Shown piece by piece: positions 39,234-45,699 of a stretch of 47,188 nucleotides of DNA. Source of the stretch: a virus; the IMG/VR virus record IMGVR_UViG_3300045012_000018, positions 1 to 47,188 of that record. One strand, written 5' to 3'. How positions within the stretch are numbered: the first letter of the stretch is position 1; each line of letters opens with the position of its first letter. Both the position numbers and the translations under genes were made by a program. A model generated the notes under the pieces. The model saw only the letters and a list, made by a program, of their open reading frames with translations. It ran no database searches and had not been told where the DNA came from.

Positions 39234-39482
39234 ATGCTCGGAATCATTGAAGCCGTAAGCGGTTTGCGCAAGGTTTATAAGCGTCTGTGCAGCAATGCTT
39301 ACCGTGTTTGTGACAATAAATACAACGGGATACAGTGCAAGTACTGCGATGCTGAAGGGGAGTGGCACGCAGATGCAATAACCAGATTCGCCAGCGGTTA
39401 CGTTCATCACCTTGAGGACTGCCCGCTGATGATCGCGGAGCGAGAAATGGAAAAGGAGCAGAAATGTATCTCGGAAACTTAA
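39234..39482 (+). CDS. Zinc-finger-like protein (82 aa)
   Basis: AAGGAGGCACC precedes the ATG. Residues CKYCDAEGEWHADA and later HHLEDCPLM give a C-x2-C ... H ... H/C arrangement, probably one zinc site, between helical ends. It overlaps the next gene by 19 nt. Confidence 0.65.
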   Translation: MLGIIEAVSGLRKVYKRLCSNAYRVCDNKYNGIQCKYCDAEGEWHADAITRFASGYVHHLEDCPLMIAEREMEKEQKCISET

Positions 39483-39730
39483 TCAATGGCTCCATTGAAG
39501 CCGTAAATAGAACGTTTGCAAGGTTTTACAGCAAGAACCGGTCAGCTAAGATGTGCAGCGCCGATCTCACATACTGGGCATGCGATCATCCATCAACCAC
39601 CTTTTGTGCCACTTGCCGAAAGAATTTGTGCAACCAGCACGCGGTTAAGATCGGCTGGGAAACTTTTTGCCTTCAACATGCTGCCGAGGAAGAGAAGCGG
39701 GTCAAAGAGATGTTCGGGATTCAGGTTTGA
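39464..39730 (+). CDS. Cys/His-rich B-box-like zinc protein (88 aa)
   Basis: AAAAGGAGCAGAA precedes the ATG. The central part WACDHPSTTFCATCRKNLCN and QHAVKIGWETFCLQHA has C/H spacing like a B-box or treble-clef double zinc site. It is flanked by helices. Its stop overlaps the next start (TTGA). Confidence 0.65.
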   Translation: MYLGNLINGSIEAVNRTFARFYSKNRSAKMCSADLTYWACDHPSTTFCATCRKNLCNQHAVKIGWETFCLQHAAEEEKRVKEMFGIQV

Positions 39731-39903
39731 AAACCGTCCGCGTTAATGGCGTTTTGACCGTACTTGGCAGAAACGCATCCGTGCGCCTTTTAATCGCTAA
39801 ATCCGATTTCCCTACCCAAAACCACGTCCGGGTTAAACAAATGCTTTCTGCCGCGCTCAGAACGTTCAGGCGATACCTTCAATTGCCAAGTAAAAACCTC
39901 TAA
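39727..39903 (+). CDS. Basic hypothetical protein, TTG start (58 aa)
   Basis: TTG 39727 overlaps the upstream stop (TTGA), implying coupled translation. The chain is very basic (VRVKQMLSAALRTFRRYLQL), compatible with nucleic-acid binding. It is the last gene before the converging ATPase gene. The start is uncertain. Confidence 0.45.
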   Translation: MKTVRVNGVLTVLGRNASVRLLIAKSDFPTQNHVRVKQMLSAALRTFRRYLQLPSKNL

Positions 39904-39940
39904 TAAACAACCCAGATGGCCGGACCCGACCTTACTGGTC

Positions 39941-40078
39941 GATATATCTTTAGTAATAGCCTAAGCTGTTGATTTGCCGTATCAAGTATGAAAACAAATT
40001 ACAAAAAAGACGGAGCCAGGATATATCCCGTAGCAGCTACGAATTATCAATCACTTACAGCATTACTAAAGATATATC
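39941..40078. repeat. 17-bp inverted repeat with three GATATATC sites
   Basis: GATATATCTTTAGTAAT (39941-39957) and its exact complement (40062-40078) flank 104 nt. The 8-bp palindrome GATATATC occurs in both arms and a third time at 40020-40027. The right arm reaches the stop codon of the leftward ATPase gene. Possible roles: operator pair, replication iterons, a convergent-gene hairpin or a recombination site. Confidence 0.8.
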
Positions 40079-40809
40079 TATTTATGGTTGATTTGGTCTA
40101 TCAGTTTGGCGGGATGGAGCTTACCGTCTTCCCCGAAACACAGGTCAAAAACCATTCCGGGGCCGTTTCTGGGGCATACACTGAGCTGGCGGTAGGGATC
40201 GGCAGGGGTTTTGGGATTGGCTGGCTCTATCAGGAAGATTGTTTCTGAGAAATGCGCCCAGGCTGCTGCCCCGCTTACCCTTTGCCGGGGGTTCTCGTAG
40301 CGCTCCTGCGGCTTCATCTTGGGCGATTCCACCACGCCAAGAATCGTACAGCCTGTCTTGGCCATGAAGCGCCTGGATCGCTGCAACAGGTCCTTCACGC
40401 ATTTCCCGGTCGGTTGCTCCACAAACGTTCCATAGGCCTCGATAATCGCCAATCCAGCCTCGCTGGCTTCGATTTTATCGAATATCTCCCCAATCCCCAT
40501 ATTACCGTCCCAAGCCCTCACCAGGGGCACCAGATCGCTCGGAATGCCCATTCCTGAGAGCGTCCTGAGTACGGATTCGTGGCTGCGGTCGGCGGAGACG
40601 TAGACCCAAGGGCAGGGATAGGATTTCTTGCCCAGGATCGGGTTTCCGGCCTGCCAGTTGAGGATGGTATCGAACAGCCAGCGGCTTTTGCCCGCGCCGG
40701 ACGGACCCGCTAATAGGTGGACTTCTCTGCGTGGAAGGATTTGATCGACCAGATATTCAGACAAAGACGGCTCCTTGAGCGGGAGGGAGCAGGACTGGCG
40801 TCCGCTCAC
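40078..40809 (-). CDS. RecA/RepA-like P-loop ATPase (243 aa)
   Basis: The protein has Walker A GPSGAGKS (residues 35-42), a VYVSADRSHESVLRTL strand-helix and a Walker B-like LAIIEAYGTF with Glu in place of Asp, then TILGVVESPK and HFSETIFLIEPA strands. This is the AAA_25/RepA-KaiC style fold seen in phage replication or recombination ATPases. GTG 40809 was chosen (GGGGGCTGGC upstream); the frame is open to 40902. It runs against the early block and diverges from the 41001 gene at a DnaA box. A helicase loader or RepA-like initiator role is plausible. Confidence 0.7.
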   Translation of the reverse strand: MSGRQSCSLPLKEPSLSEYLVDQILPRREVHLLAGPSGAGKSRWLFDTILNWQAGNPILGKKSYPCPWVYVSADRSHESVLRTLSGMGIPSDLVPLVRAWDGNMGIGEIFDKIEASEAGLAIIEAYGTFVEQPTGKCVKDLLQRSRRFMAKTGCTILGVVESPKMKPQERYENPRQRVSGAAAWAHFSETIFLIEPANPKTPADPYRQLSVCPRNGPGMVFDLCFGEDGKLHPAKLIDQINHK

Positions 40810-40923
40810 GCCAGCCCCCAATCTCCAGAGACGCGACCCCCGGAGAAAATTCCTTATCGGGAATTCGCCGTAACTGTAGTACAGTGTTCGCCTTATTCGC
40901 AACGCCCTTTTCTTGTGTGCCGG

Positions 40924-40932
40924 TTATCCACA
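40924..40932 (+). promoter_or_regulatory. Consensus DnaA box
   Basis: TTATCCACA is a perfect match to the strong DnaA-binding consensus. It lies in the 188-nt gap between the divergent ATPase gene and the 41001 zinc-finger gene, next to the promoter. As a single 9-mer it could be chance, but the position beside a replication-type ATPase supports an origin or control role. Confidence 0.55.
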
Positions 40933-40961
40933 GACCACAACCTGTAGTGTGAAAATAATCC

Positions 40962-40990
40962 TTGACAGGTTTTCCTAACGGCGTTATAAC
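40962..40990 (+). promoter_or_regulatory. Near-consensus sigma70 promoter, leaderless
   Basis: TTGACA (40962-40967), a 17-nt spacer and TATAAC (40985-40990). A GTG follows 7 nt later (40998) and an ATG 10 nt later (41001). The transcript is expected to start at about 40996-40998, so it is leaderless or nearly so. Confidence 0.8.
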
Positions 40991-41000
40991 GTCATTCGTG

Positions 41001-41147
41001 ATGAGGAAGCAACGGCGGTGCGCGGCGAGCGATTGCGAAAGGAAGTTTACGCCGGTTCGGAGGTGGCAGCGCTATTGTTCGCCGCGTTGCAGTGGGCGGG
41101 TGAGGATGAGAAGGCTGATACGGAGGGCTAAAAATGGCGACCGTTAG
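41001..41147 (+). CDS. Zinc-finger basic micro-protein (48 aa)
   Basis: MRKQRRCAASDCERKFTPVR, then RYCSPRCSGRVRMRR, gives a C-x4-C ... C-x3-C finger with F-x4-RW spacing, as in small zinc-binding transcription-associated proteins, with many Arg residues. It has no ribosome-binding site and starts at the transcript end; GTG 40998 is the alternative start. It overlaps the RusA gene by 14 nt. Confidence 0.7.
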   Translation: MRKQRRCAASDCERKFTPVRRWQRYCSPRCSGRVRMRRLIRRAKNGDR

Positions 41148-41649
41148 CTTTATCATTCCGCAACTGCCCAAGGGCAAGGCCCGTCATTCTACCGTGGTTA
41201 CCCTGCGCTGCGACCGCTGCCAGCGGACAGTTAAGGGCCAGCGCTCGGAGTGTCCCTATTGCCAGAACAAGAAGCTGTGCTTTCTGTTCTCAAACGAATA
41301 CACGCCAGCCGAACAGAGAGAATACGAAAACTTTGCCAGTCTGTGCGCGGCTCAGGCGATGGACGGGAAGGATAAATTTACCGGGGCTACGCGGGTAGAA
41401 TGCCGGTTCTTTTTCCCTATCCCGCAGTCGAGGGTGAAGAAGCTGAAAGACGGGGAATGGCACACTCAGAGGCCGGATACCGACAACTGCGTCAAGTCGG
41501 CCTGGGATGCGATGAACAAGATTTGCTTTACCGACGATTGCGTGGTGGTGCAGATGGCGGCGGAAAAGAAGTGGACGGCGGGAATGCCGAGAACGGAAGT
41601 TTTTATCTCTTCATTGGAGGCGGGATATGGACAGCCAGTGGGTGATTGA
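41134..41649 (+). CDS. rusA: RusA-like Holliday junction resolvase with inserted zinc ribbon (171 aa)
   Basis: The family core is present: N-terminal IIPQLPKGKARH, FFFPIPQSRVKKLK and the acidic site TQRPDTDNCVKSAWDAMN with IC-FTDDCVVVQM. Asp114, Asp116 and Asp135 keep the spacing of the catalytic trio of E. coli RusA. An extra C-x2-C ... C-x2-C ribbon (Cys26, 29, 40, 43) is inserted near the N-terminus, making it longer than the usual about 120 aa. It resolves branched DNA before packaging. GGAGGGCTAAAA precedes the ATG. Confidence 0.88.
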   Translation: MATVSFIIPQLPKGKARHSTVVTLRCDRCQRTVKGQRSECPYCQNKKLCFLFSNEYTPAEQREYENFASLCAAQAMDGKDKFTGATRVECRFFFPIPQSRVKKLKDGEWHTQRPDTDNCVKSAWDAMNKICFTDDCVVVQMAAEKKWTAGMPRTEVFISSLEAGYGQPVGD

Positions 41650-41701
41650 TTTTTATTCCCAGGAGCATTGGGATTTGGTGCTTTTGGAGGCGGAACAATG
41701 A
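41627..41701 (+). CDS. Micro-protein (24 aa) between RusA and next gene
   Basis: A GGAGGCGGGAT site precedes the ATG, and the stop overlaps the next ATG (ATGA). It reads MDSQWVIDFYSQEHWDLVLL and overlaps the end of rusA by 23 nt. Good signals, but very short; it may serve only to couple translation. Confidence 0.4.
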   Translation: MDSQWVIDFYSQEHWDLVLLEAEQ

Positions 41702-41925
41702 GCGATAAGTTTGAAGTCACTTGGGAAGCGGACGACGGGTACGCTGGTGGCAGCGCACCGCACCATTTCACGATTAGCGCTGATGGCGTTGAAGGCGACA
41801 TGACCGACGAGGAGATCAGGGAATGGTTCTGGGAGGCCGTGCAAGAAGACTTCAATCAGAACGTCCATCCCACCTCGGAAGACGAGGATGCATTCGTTGG
41901 CTGGGTCAAAAAGGCCAAGTCATGA
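41698..41925 (+). CDS. Acidic hypothetical protein (75 aa)
   Basis: GGAGGCGGAACA precedes the ATG. The acidic chain (FEVTWEADDGYAGGSAPHHF; EEIREWFWEAVQEDFNQN) is compact alpha/beta. Its stop overlaps the next start (ATGA). I see no known domain; strong acidity could suggest DNA mimicry, but this is speculation. Confidence 0.65.
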   Translation: MSDKFEVTWEADDGYAGGSAPHHFTISADGVEGDMTDEEIREWFWEAVQEDFNQNVHPTSEDEDAFVGWVKKAKS

Positions 41926-42050
41926 CACGCGATAGCAAACTGATGCTCAGCCGGATCGGGATGATTGCAGGCTCAATGGTAAGCGGTGTTTGCGCTGTTG
42001 TGGTCGATCAGCACTCGTCCATCGCCTTCGTAGTCGGAGGAATTTTCTAA
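41922..42050 (+). CDS. Tiny membrane protein (42 aa)
   Basis: The ATG overlaps the upstream stop. The chain has one or two hydrophobic stretches (IGMIAGSMVSGVCAVVV and SSIAFVVGGIF). Coupling and topology support it; function unknown. Confidence 0.55.
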   Translation: MTRDSKLMLSRIGMIAGSMVSGVCAVVVDQHSSIAFVVGGIF

Positions 42051-42097
42051 CGGCGTGACGATTTATTCGTGGTTAACCAAATATGGAGCTAAGCCAA

Positions 42098-42427
42098 ATG
42101 AGCAAACTTAGACCTGAATGCGGTACGGCAAAAGTAAGCAATAGTGTGCCATACGACACGATGATGTTCCTGCTGCGAGATTCTGTAGCGCGGCGGAGGG
42201 AGCTTATCTATGGCCGCCTGAGAGACGGGCGAGGAAATCACTGCGCGATGGGGGCTTTTTGGGAAGACAACCCTCTAATTACCGTCCCAATTTCAATTGT
42301 GGATGAAGTAGCGGCAGTGAACGACTCTATTGGGCCATCGGCCACACCCAAGGAGCGCTGGAAGAAGGTCAATAGCTGGCTGCGCTTCAAGATTGCCGCG
42401 ATTACTCAGAAACGGGTGCAAAAATGA
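42098..42427 (+). CDS. Conserved phage hypothetical protein (109 aa)
   Basis: A GGAG lies 9 nt before ATG 42098. The segment GRLRDGRGNHCAMGAFWED, then EVAAVNDS and ATPKERWKKVNSWLRFKI, resembles a small phage family I recall with a conserved NxCAxG core. Function unknown. The stop overlaps the first leader peptide. Confidence 0.65.
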   Translation: MSKLRPECGTAKVSNSVPYDTMMFLLRDSVARRRELIYGRLRDGRGNHCAMGAFWEDNPLITVPISIVDEVAAVNDSIGPSATPKERWKKVNSWLRFKIAAITQKRVQK

Positions 42428-42483
42428 TGCCAGAACAGTTGTTAACCGAACTACGCAAGCTTCCTATAAATCATGGAGTTTAA
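42424..42483 (+). CDS. Leader-type micro-peptide, copy 1 (19 aa)
   Basis: MMPEQLLTELRKLPINHGV starts by ATGA overlap with the upstream gene and stops 2 nt before the next ATG. The same peptide head (MMP-x2-LLTELRKL) recurs at 42866, encoded by similar DNA. The GGAG for the next gene lies inside its coding sequence. Probably a translational coupling leader. Confidence 0.5.
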   Translation: MMPEQLLTELRKLPINHGV

Positions 42484-42485
42484 AA

Positions 42486-42839
42486 ATGAAGCAAGAATGG
42501 TACTGCGAGAACTGCGACGTTCTCAGTGTAGTGACAATCCCACGCGATGCCGATGTAGCGACAGGACTCCGTGCAGTCACTGAAGCGCACAAAAAGAAAT
42601 CTCCATCGTGTGCATTTATCAATCAGGCAGTAAAGGTGCGTATCCGTGCGCCGCATTGCACAAATGCTGAATGGAAGGCAGTCAGGCAAGACGCCAGAAG
42701 CGAAGCCGCCATTCAGGACCAGGGGGCTATATCCGCAATAGATGAGTCGCTGAAAAGGATGCCGCGACCGCAGATGCGCCGCGTTCTGACGCAAGTCGCG
42801 GAACGATATGGATACAGGGTTGGACTGGAGAAAAGGTAG
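42486..42839 (+). CDS. Hypothetical protein with N-terminal Cys motif (117 aa)
   Basis: The chain begins MKQEWYCENCDVLSVVTIPR and has a later SPSCAF, three Cys that could form part of a zinc site. The C-terminal half is helical (KRMPRPQMRRVLTQVAERYG). It follows the first leader peptide. No family recognised. Confidence 0.65.
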   Translation: MKQEWYCENCDVLSVVTIPRDADVATGLRAVTEAHKKKSPSCAFINQAVKVRIRAPHCTNAEWKAVRQDARSEAAIQDQGAISAIDESLKRMPRPQMRRVLTQVAERYGYRVGLEKR

Positions 42840-42865
42840 CAGAAGGTGTTCATGGAGGAAAACCA

Positions 42866-42937
42866 ATGATGCCCGATTCTTTGTTAACCGAACTCCGCAA
42901 GCTGAAAAGGAGAATGCAATGGAAAAATCTTTTGTAA
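42866..42937 (+). CDS. Leader-type micro-peptide, copy 2 (23 aa)
   Basis: GGAGGAAAACCA precedes ATG 42866. It reads MMPDSLLTELRKLKRRMQ and on, overlapping the start of the next gene by 19 nt. The AGGAG site of the next gene lies within codons for KRRM. Paralogous to the peptide at 42424. Confidence 0.5.
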   Translation: MMPDSLLTELRKLKRRMQWKNLL

Positions 42938-43173
42938 TCGAGTGCGACAGCGAACGCAGCACGGTGTTTGTGTACGAGGTTGATAAGGCACATGAGCGCA
43001 GCGAGGTGATCTACAAACGACCACTTGGCGAACCGCAAATATTCAACGAATTCATTGGCCCTAAGATGTACGGCAAGTTGCAGGCGATCCTATTCAGCGC
43101 GGACTATTCACCAGGCCGAGCCAATCGAACCGCAATTACCAAGTTCCGATCTCAAAAAGGAGGTTTTCAATGA
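42919..43173 (+). CDS. Hypothetical protein (84 aa)
   Basis: AAAAGGAGAATGCA precedes the ATG. The chain MEKSFVIECDSERSTVFVYE is beta-rich at the start and basic at the end (ANRTAITKFRSQKGGF). Its stop overlaps the next gene (ATGA). No family recognised. Confidence 0.65.
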   Translation: MEKSFVIECDSERSTVFVYEVDKAHERSEVIYKRPLGEPQIFNEFIGPKMYGKLQAILFSADYSPGRANRTAITKFRSQKGGFQ

Positions 43174-43556
43174 GGCTCAGTGAGGCAATCATGTTGGGAA
43201 GCACGATCCACCCGCAGGGGTTTGGGGATTTTAGGCAGGAAGGTCCATCGGGGATAACTACCTGTGCATGGGGAGCGGCACATGATGCGGTCGGGAACCA
43301 CGACGACTACGAAAATGATCCGGAAAACTGGCGCTGGGCAAGTAAGGAAACGGAAACCGTGTGCCCAGAATGCGGATTGCCCTGCATCGCTAGCGTCGGA
43401 TGCGCCATAGTGCACCTCAACGACTACCACCGCTGGACCCGTGAGCGCATTGCAGAATGGGTGCGCTCCGTCGAGCCGAAGGAACCAGAGGCTGCACTCG
43501 ATGCCAACGAATACACAATCATGGAAAAGGTCAGAGATGAAGCCGTCAGCGACTAA
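43170..43556 (+). CDS. Conserved phage protein with zinc motif (128 aa)
   Basis: AAAAAGGAGGTTTTCA gives a strong start. The head MRLSEAIMLGSTIHPQGFGD and TTCAWGAAHDAVG resemble a phage protein type I recall whose members start with MKLSEAIRLGA. The centre ETVCPECGLPC with later HLNDYH could bind zinc. Function unknown. Confidence 0.7.
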   Translation: MRLSEAIMLGSTIHPQGFGDFRQEGPSGITTCAWGAAHDAVGNHDDYENDPENWRWASKETETVCPECGLPCIASVGCAIVHLNDYHRWTRERIAEWVRSVEPKEPEAALDANEYTIMEKVRDEAVSD

Positions 43557-43785
43557 GCGCTCTCCGAAGATGTTCATCCTGTTCGATGGCCGGGCCAAAT
43601 CGGGAGATACCGATCGCGCCGCCGTGATGGATACCGCAGAAACCGTGCACGAGGCATGGTCGGCCAGCAGGCAGTGCTGGGAAGATGTTGATGCCATCTG
43701 GTACGAGCACATTTGGGACGAGGTGCAAAGTGCCTACGTGGAAGTCGCCCCCAGATGGGACATTGGAAAGGGAATTTTGCTGTGA
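43537..43785 (+). CDS. Hypothetical protein (82 aa)
   Basis: ATG 43537 overlaps the upstream gene by 20 nt (ATG 43570 is an alternative). The core MFILFDGRAKSGDTDRAAVM and WEDVDAIWYEHIWDEVQ suggest a small alpha/beta protein. No family recognised. Confidence 0.6.
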   Translation: MKPSATKRSPKMFILFDGRAKSGDTDRAAVMDTAETVHEAWSASRQCWEDVDAIWYEHIWDEVQSAYVEVAPRWDIGKGILL

Positions 43786-43802
43786 GCGCAGTGCGGGGTG
43801 TT

Positions 43803-44753
43803 ATGAGCAAGACTGATTCTCTATTTCCTCTCTACATCGACGCTTCGATGTTAAAGGATTGGGACTGCCATGAATTCGTCCGGCAGAGGTATCTGCTTAA
43901 CCGCGATACCGTGATTCCAAATGTGTATTACGAATATGGAAAGGCGGTTCACAGAGCGGTCGAGAGCTTCTGGCTGGGAGAGACTTATGCTCAGGCGATT
44001 GCCAGAGCATACGAGATCACTAATGCCTACCCAGTAACGCTGATTAAGCACAATGTATATCTCAGCAATAAGTGGATGGAGATGGTTGAACAACTGCCCG
44101 ATCTGGTAGCCATCTACTATGACTCCGTAGAGCAGGACTTAAGCAAGTGTCTGAGACTGGAGCATGAGTGGACTCTTCCTTATGGGGGAGGGATGAGTTC
44201 TCCGTTCGGGGAGGGAGAAGTTTATCTCTGTGGCCGGATTGACAGGTTAATGGCAGGGCTGGAACTTCCCGATGTGAAGACCGCCTCTGAGATTGCCAGT
44301 TTTGGCGTCCCCTGGAAGCAGGGATACCAGAAAGGGAAGATGCTTGAGGTTCAGTTCGGGCTGTATGACTGGTATTTACAGCAGATCGGCATGACTCCCA
44401 CGCGGGTTTATCTTGAAGTTCTGCTTAAGGGTTACAAGTCCAAGGGGCCACGGTTTGAGATTATCGAGCTTCCCTATGTGGTGACCGATGCTTACCGGGA
44501 TCGGTTTAAGCAGCAGTTGGAATGGAAGGTGAATGAGATTGTTTGCTACTTCCGGGATAAGCGGAATCGTAAGCCGTGGCCGATGACCCAGAGCTTATGC
44601 CAGACTAAATTTGGTGAGTGTCCCATGCTCCCGCTATGCGGATGGGGTGAGACTCCGAAGGTATTGGAGTTATATAAGATCAGAGAAGAACACTTGGAAT
44701 CCCGTAAGCGAACTGAGCCTTGCGACAGCAAGGCGGAGGTGAGCGGTACTTAA
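43803..44753 (+). CDS. Cas4/RecB-like PD-(D/E)XK nuclease with Fe-S cysteines (316 aa)
   Basis: The Cas4-type order is visible: N-terminal Cys22 (DWDCHEF), a helix with GKAVHRAVESFW (His50), GRIDRLMAGLELPDVKTASE (Asp147, Asp157, Lys159), QFGLYDWYL (Gln184, Tyr188) and a C-terminal Cys trio (Cys266, 273, 279; GECPMLPLCGW). Four Cys could hold a 4Fe-4S cluster. It acts as a DNA exonuclease, most likely supplying single strands to the RecT-like protein downstream. ATG 43803 is the usual family start; GTG 43782 overlapping the upstream stop is an alternative. Confidence 0.82.
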   Translation: MSKTDSLFPLYIDASMLKDWDCHEFVRQRYLLNRDTVIPNVYYEYGKAVHRAVESFWLGETYAQAIARAYEITNAYPVTLIKHNVYLSNKWMEMVEQLPDLVAIYYDSVEQDLSKCLRLEHEWTLPYGGGMSSPFGEGEVYLCGRIDRLMAGLELPDVKTASEIASFGVPWKQGYQKGKMLEVQFGLYDWYLQQIGMTPTRVYLEVLLKGYKSKGPRFEIIELPYVVTDAYRDRFKQQLEWKVNEIVCYFRDKRNRKPWPMTQSLCQTKFGECPMLPLCGWGETPKVLELYKIREEHLESRKRTEPCDSKAEVSGT

Positions 44754-44756
44754 ACC

Positions 44757-44846
44757 TGAGTAATGAGTTCCACCCATTCGGATCAGGTCTGAGGACTAAT
44801 GTATACCCGCCATGCGGGGAGTTGAATGGGTGGTATTGATTACTCA
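44757..44846. ncRNA. Structured RNA candidate between nuclease and RecT-like genes
   Basis: TGAGTAAT (44757-44764) pairs with ATTACTCA (44839-44846). After a symmetric 5/5 internal loop, CCACCCATTC (44770-44779) pairs with GAATGGGTGG (44824-44833). Inside are two small hairpins: GGTC/GACT around 44786-44797 and CCCGC-CAT-GCGGG (44806-44818). The element is about 90 nt, has 18 outer base pairs and fills the intergenic space. It could be a cis-regulatory RNA, a processing site or a small RNA. No known class recognised. Confidence 0.6.
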
Positions 44847-44865
44847 ACTATAAATACAAAGTGAG

Positions 44866-45699
44866 ATGAAAATAATGAACAACTCATTCAAAGTCGAATC
44901 TTCTGGCTCCTCCGCTCCTGAAAGGCAGCAATCCACGGGCCAATCTGAGCCGGGGCTGGAAGCTGGCCCAACCGCGACAGAACAGGCACACGTACCAAGC
45001 GCTAAAGAGCAGGCGGCCATTGTCAAAGCAGACAGGGCCGCCGCTTCCACCCAGAAGCAGAACGAAGAGTTGATTCAACTGGTCGGCGATCTTGAGTCGC
45101 TGGACTGGAAGAAGATCAAGCCGCACATCATGGCCCAGATATTGACCAAGATTCCATACCGGGGTAAAAGGGACGATCCTCCTTACTATCTTAGTCCGAT
45201 CCAGGCGTTGATTTTTGCGATTGAGGCCTACCGTATGGGGTTGAGTCCGTTGAGCGACCAATGCTTCTTTAATAAGGAATCTCACAAAGTAAACTCCACC
45301 CTCAGCGGCAAGAAGGCAATGTCGAGAGACATGGGCATGAACTTCGGGCCGCCGAAGTTTGAGCGGATTACGAAGCCATTCCCCAAGGGGAAGACGGTTC
45401 CAGGATTCACGGAGGATGTCGGATACAAGTGCTCGATGGAAATCAAAGGCTACCAGGATCGAGCCGAGTACACGGCCTATCTGAGTGAGTGGTACATGCC
45501 ATACAGCCCAGTATGGAAAGAGAAGCCGGAGCATATGCTTCAGACTCGCGCTCAGGAAAAGGCAATATCTTCTGCCAGTGGAGTCGGGGCCAGTGAAATG
45601 CCAAGCCAGCACGATATCGAACCGTTGCTGAGTGGGCCGCCAGAATTGTCGCTTCCATCTTTTACGGAATTTACTGAACAAACAAAAGGAGAAAAATAA
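44866..45699 (+). CDS. RecT-like single-strand annealing protein (277 aa)
   Basis: After a disordered Ser/Pro/Gln-rich head, the core has LSPIQALIFAIEAYRMGLSP, LSDQCFFNKESHKVN, ALSGKKAM-type helix (STLSGKKAMSRDMG) and SPVWKEKPEHMLQTRAQEKA near the C-terminus, features of RecT/Red-beta-like annealing proteins. It stands between a Cas4-like nuclease and a partner protein, the usual recombination set. The start may be 44866 or 44875 (ATGAAAATAATG). A TATAAA lies 12 nt upstream, just behind the structured element. Confidence 0.7.
   Translation: MKIMNNSFKVESSGSSAPERQQSTGQSEPGLEAGPTATEQAHVPSAKEQAAIVKADRAAASTQKQNEELIQLVGDLESLDWKKIKPHIMAQILTKIPYRGKRDDPPYYLSPIQALIFAIEAYRMGLSPLSDQCFFNKESHKVNSTLSGKKAMSRDMGMNFGPPKFERITKPFPKGKTVPGFTEDVGYKCSMEIKGYQDRAEYTAYLSEWYMPYSPVWKEKPEHMLQTRAQEKAISSASGVGASEMPSQHDIEPLLSGPPELSLPSFTEFTEQTKGEK

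Noticed and set aside
39988-40248. 86-aa plus-strand frame MKTNYKKDGARIYP...
   Set aside because: Most of it lies antisense to the conserved part of the ATPase gene, and it has no ribosome-binding site. The first 30 codons are within the inverted-repeat region.
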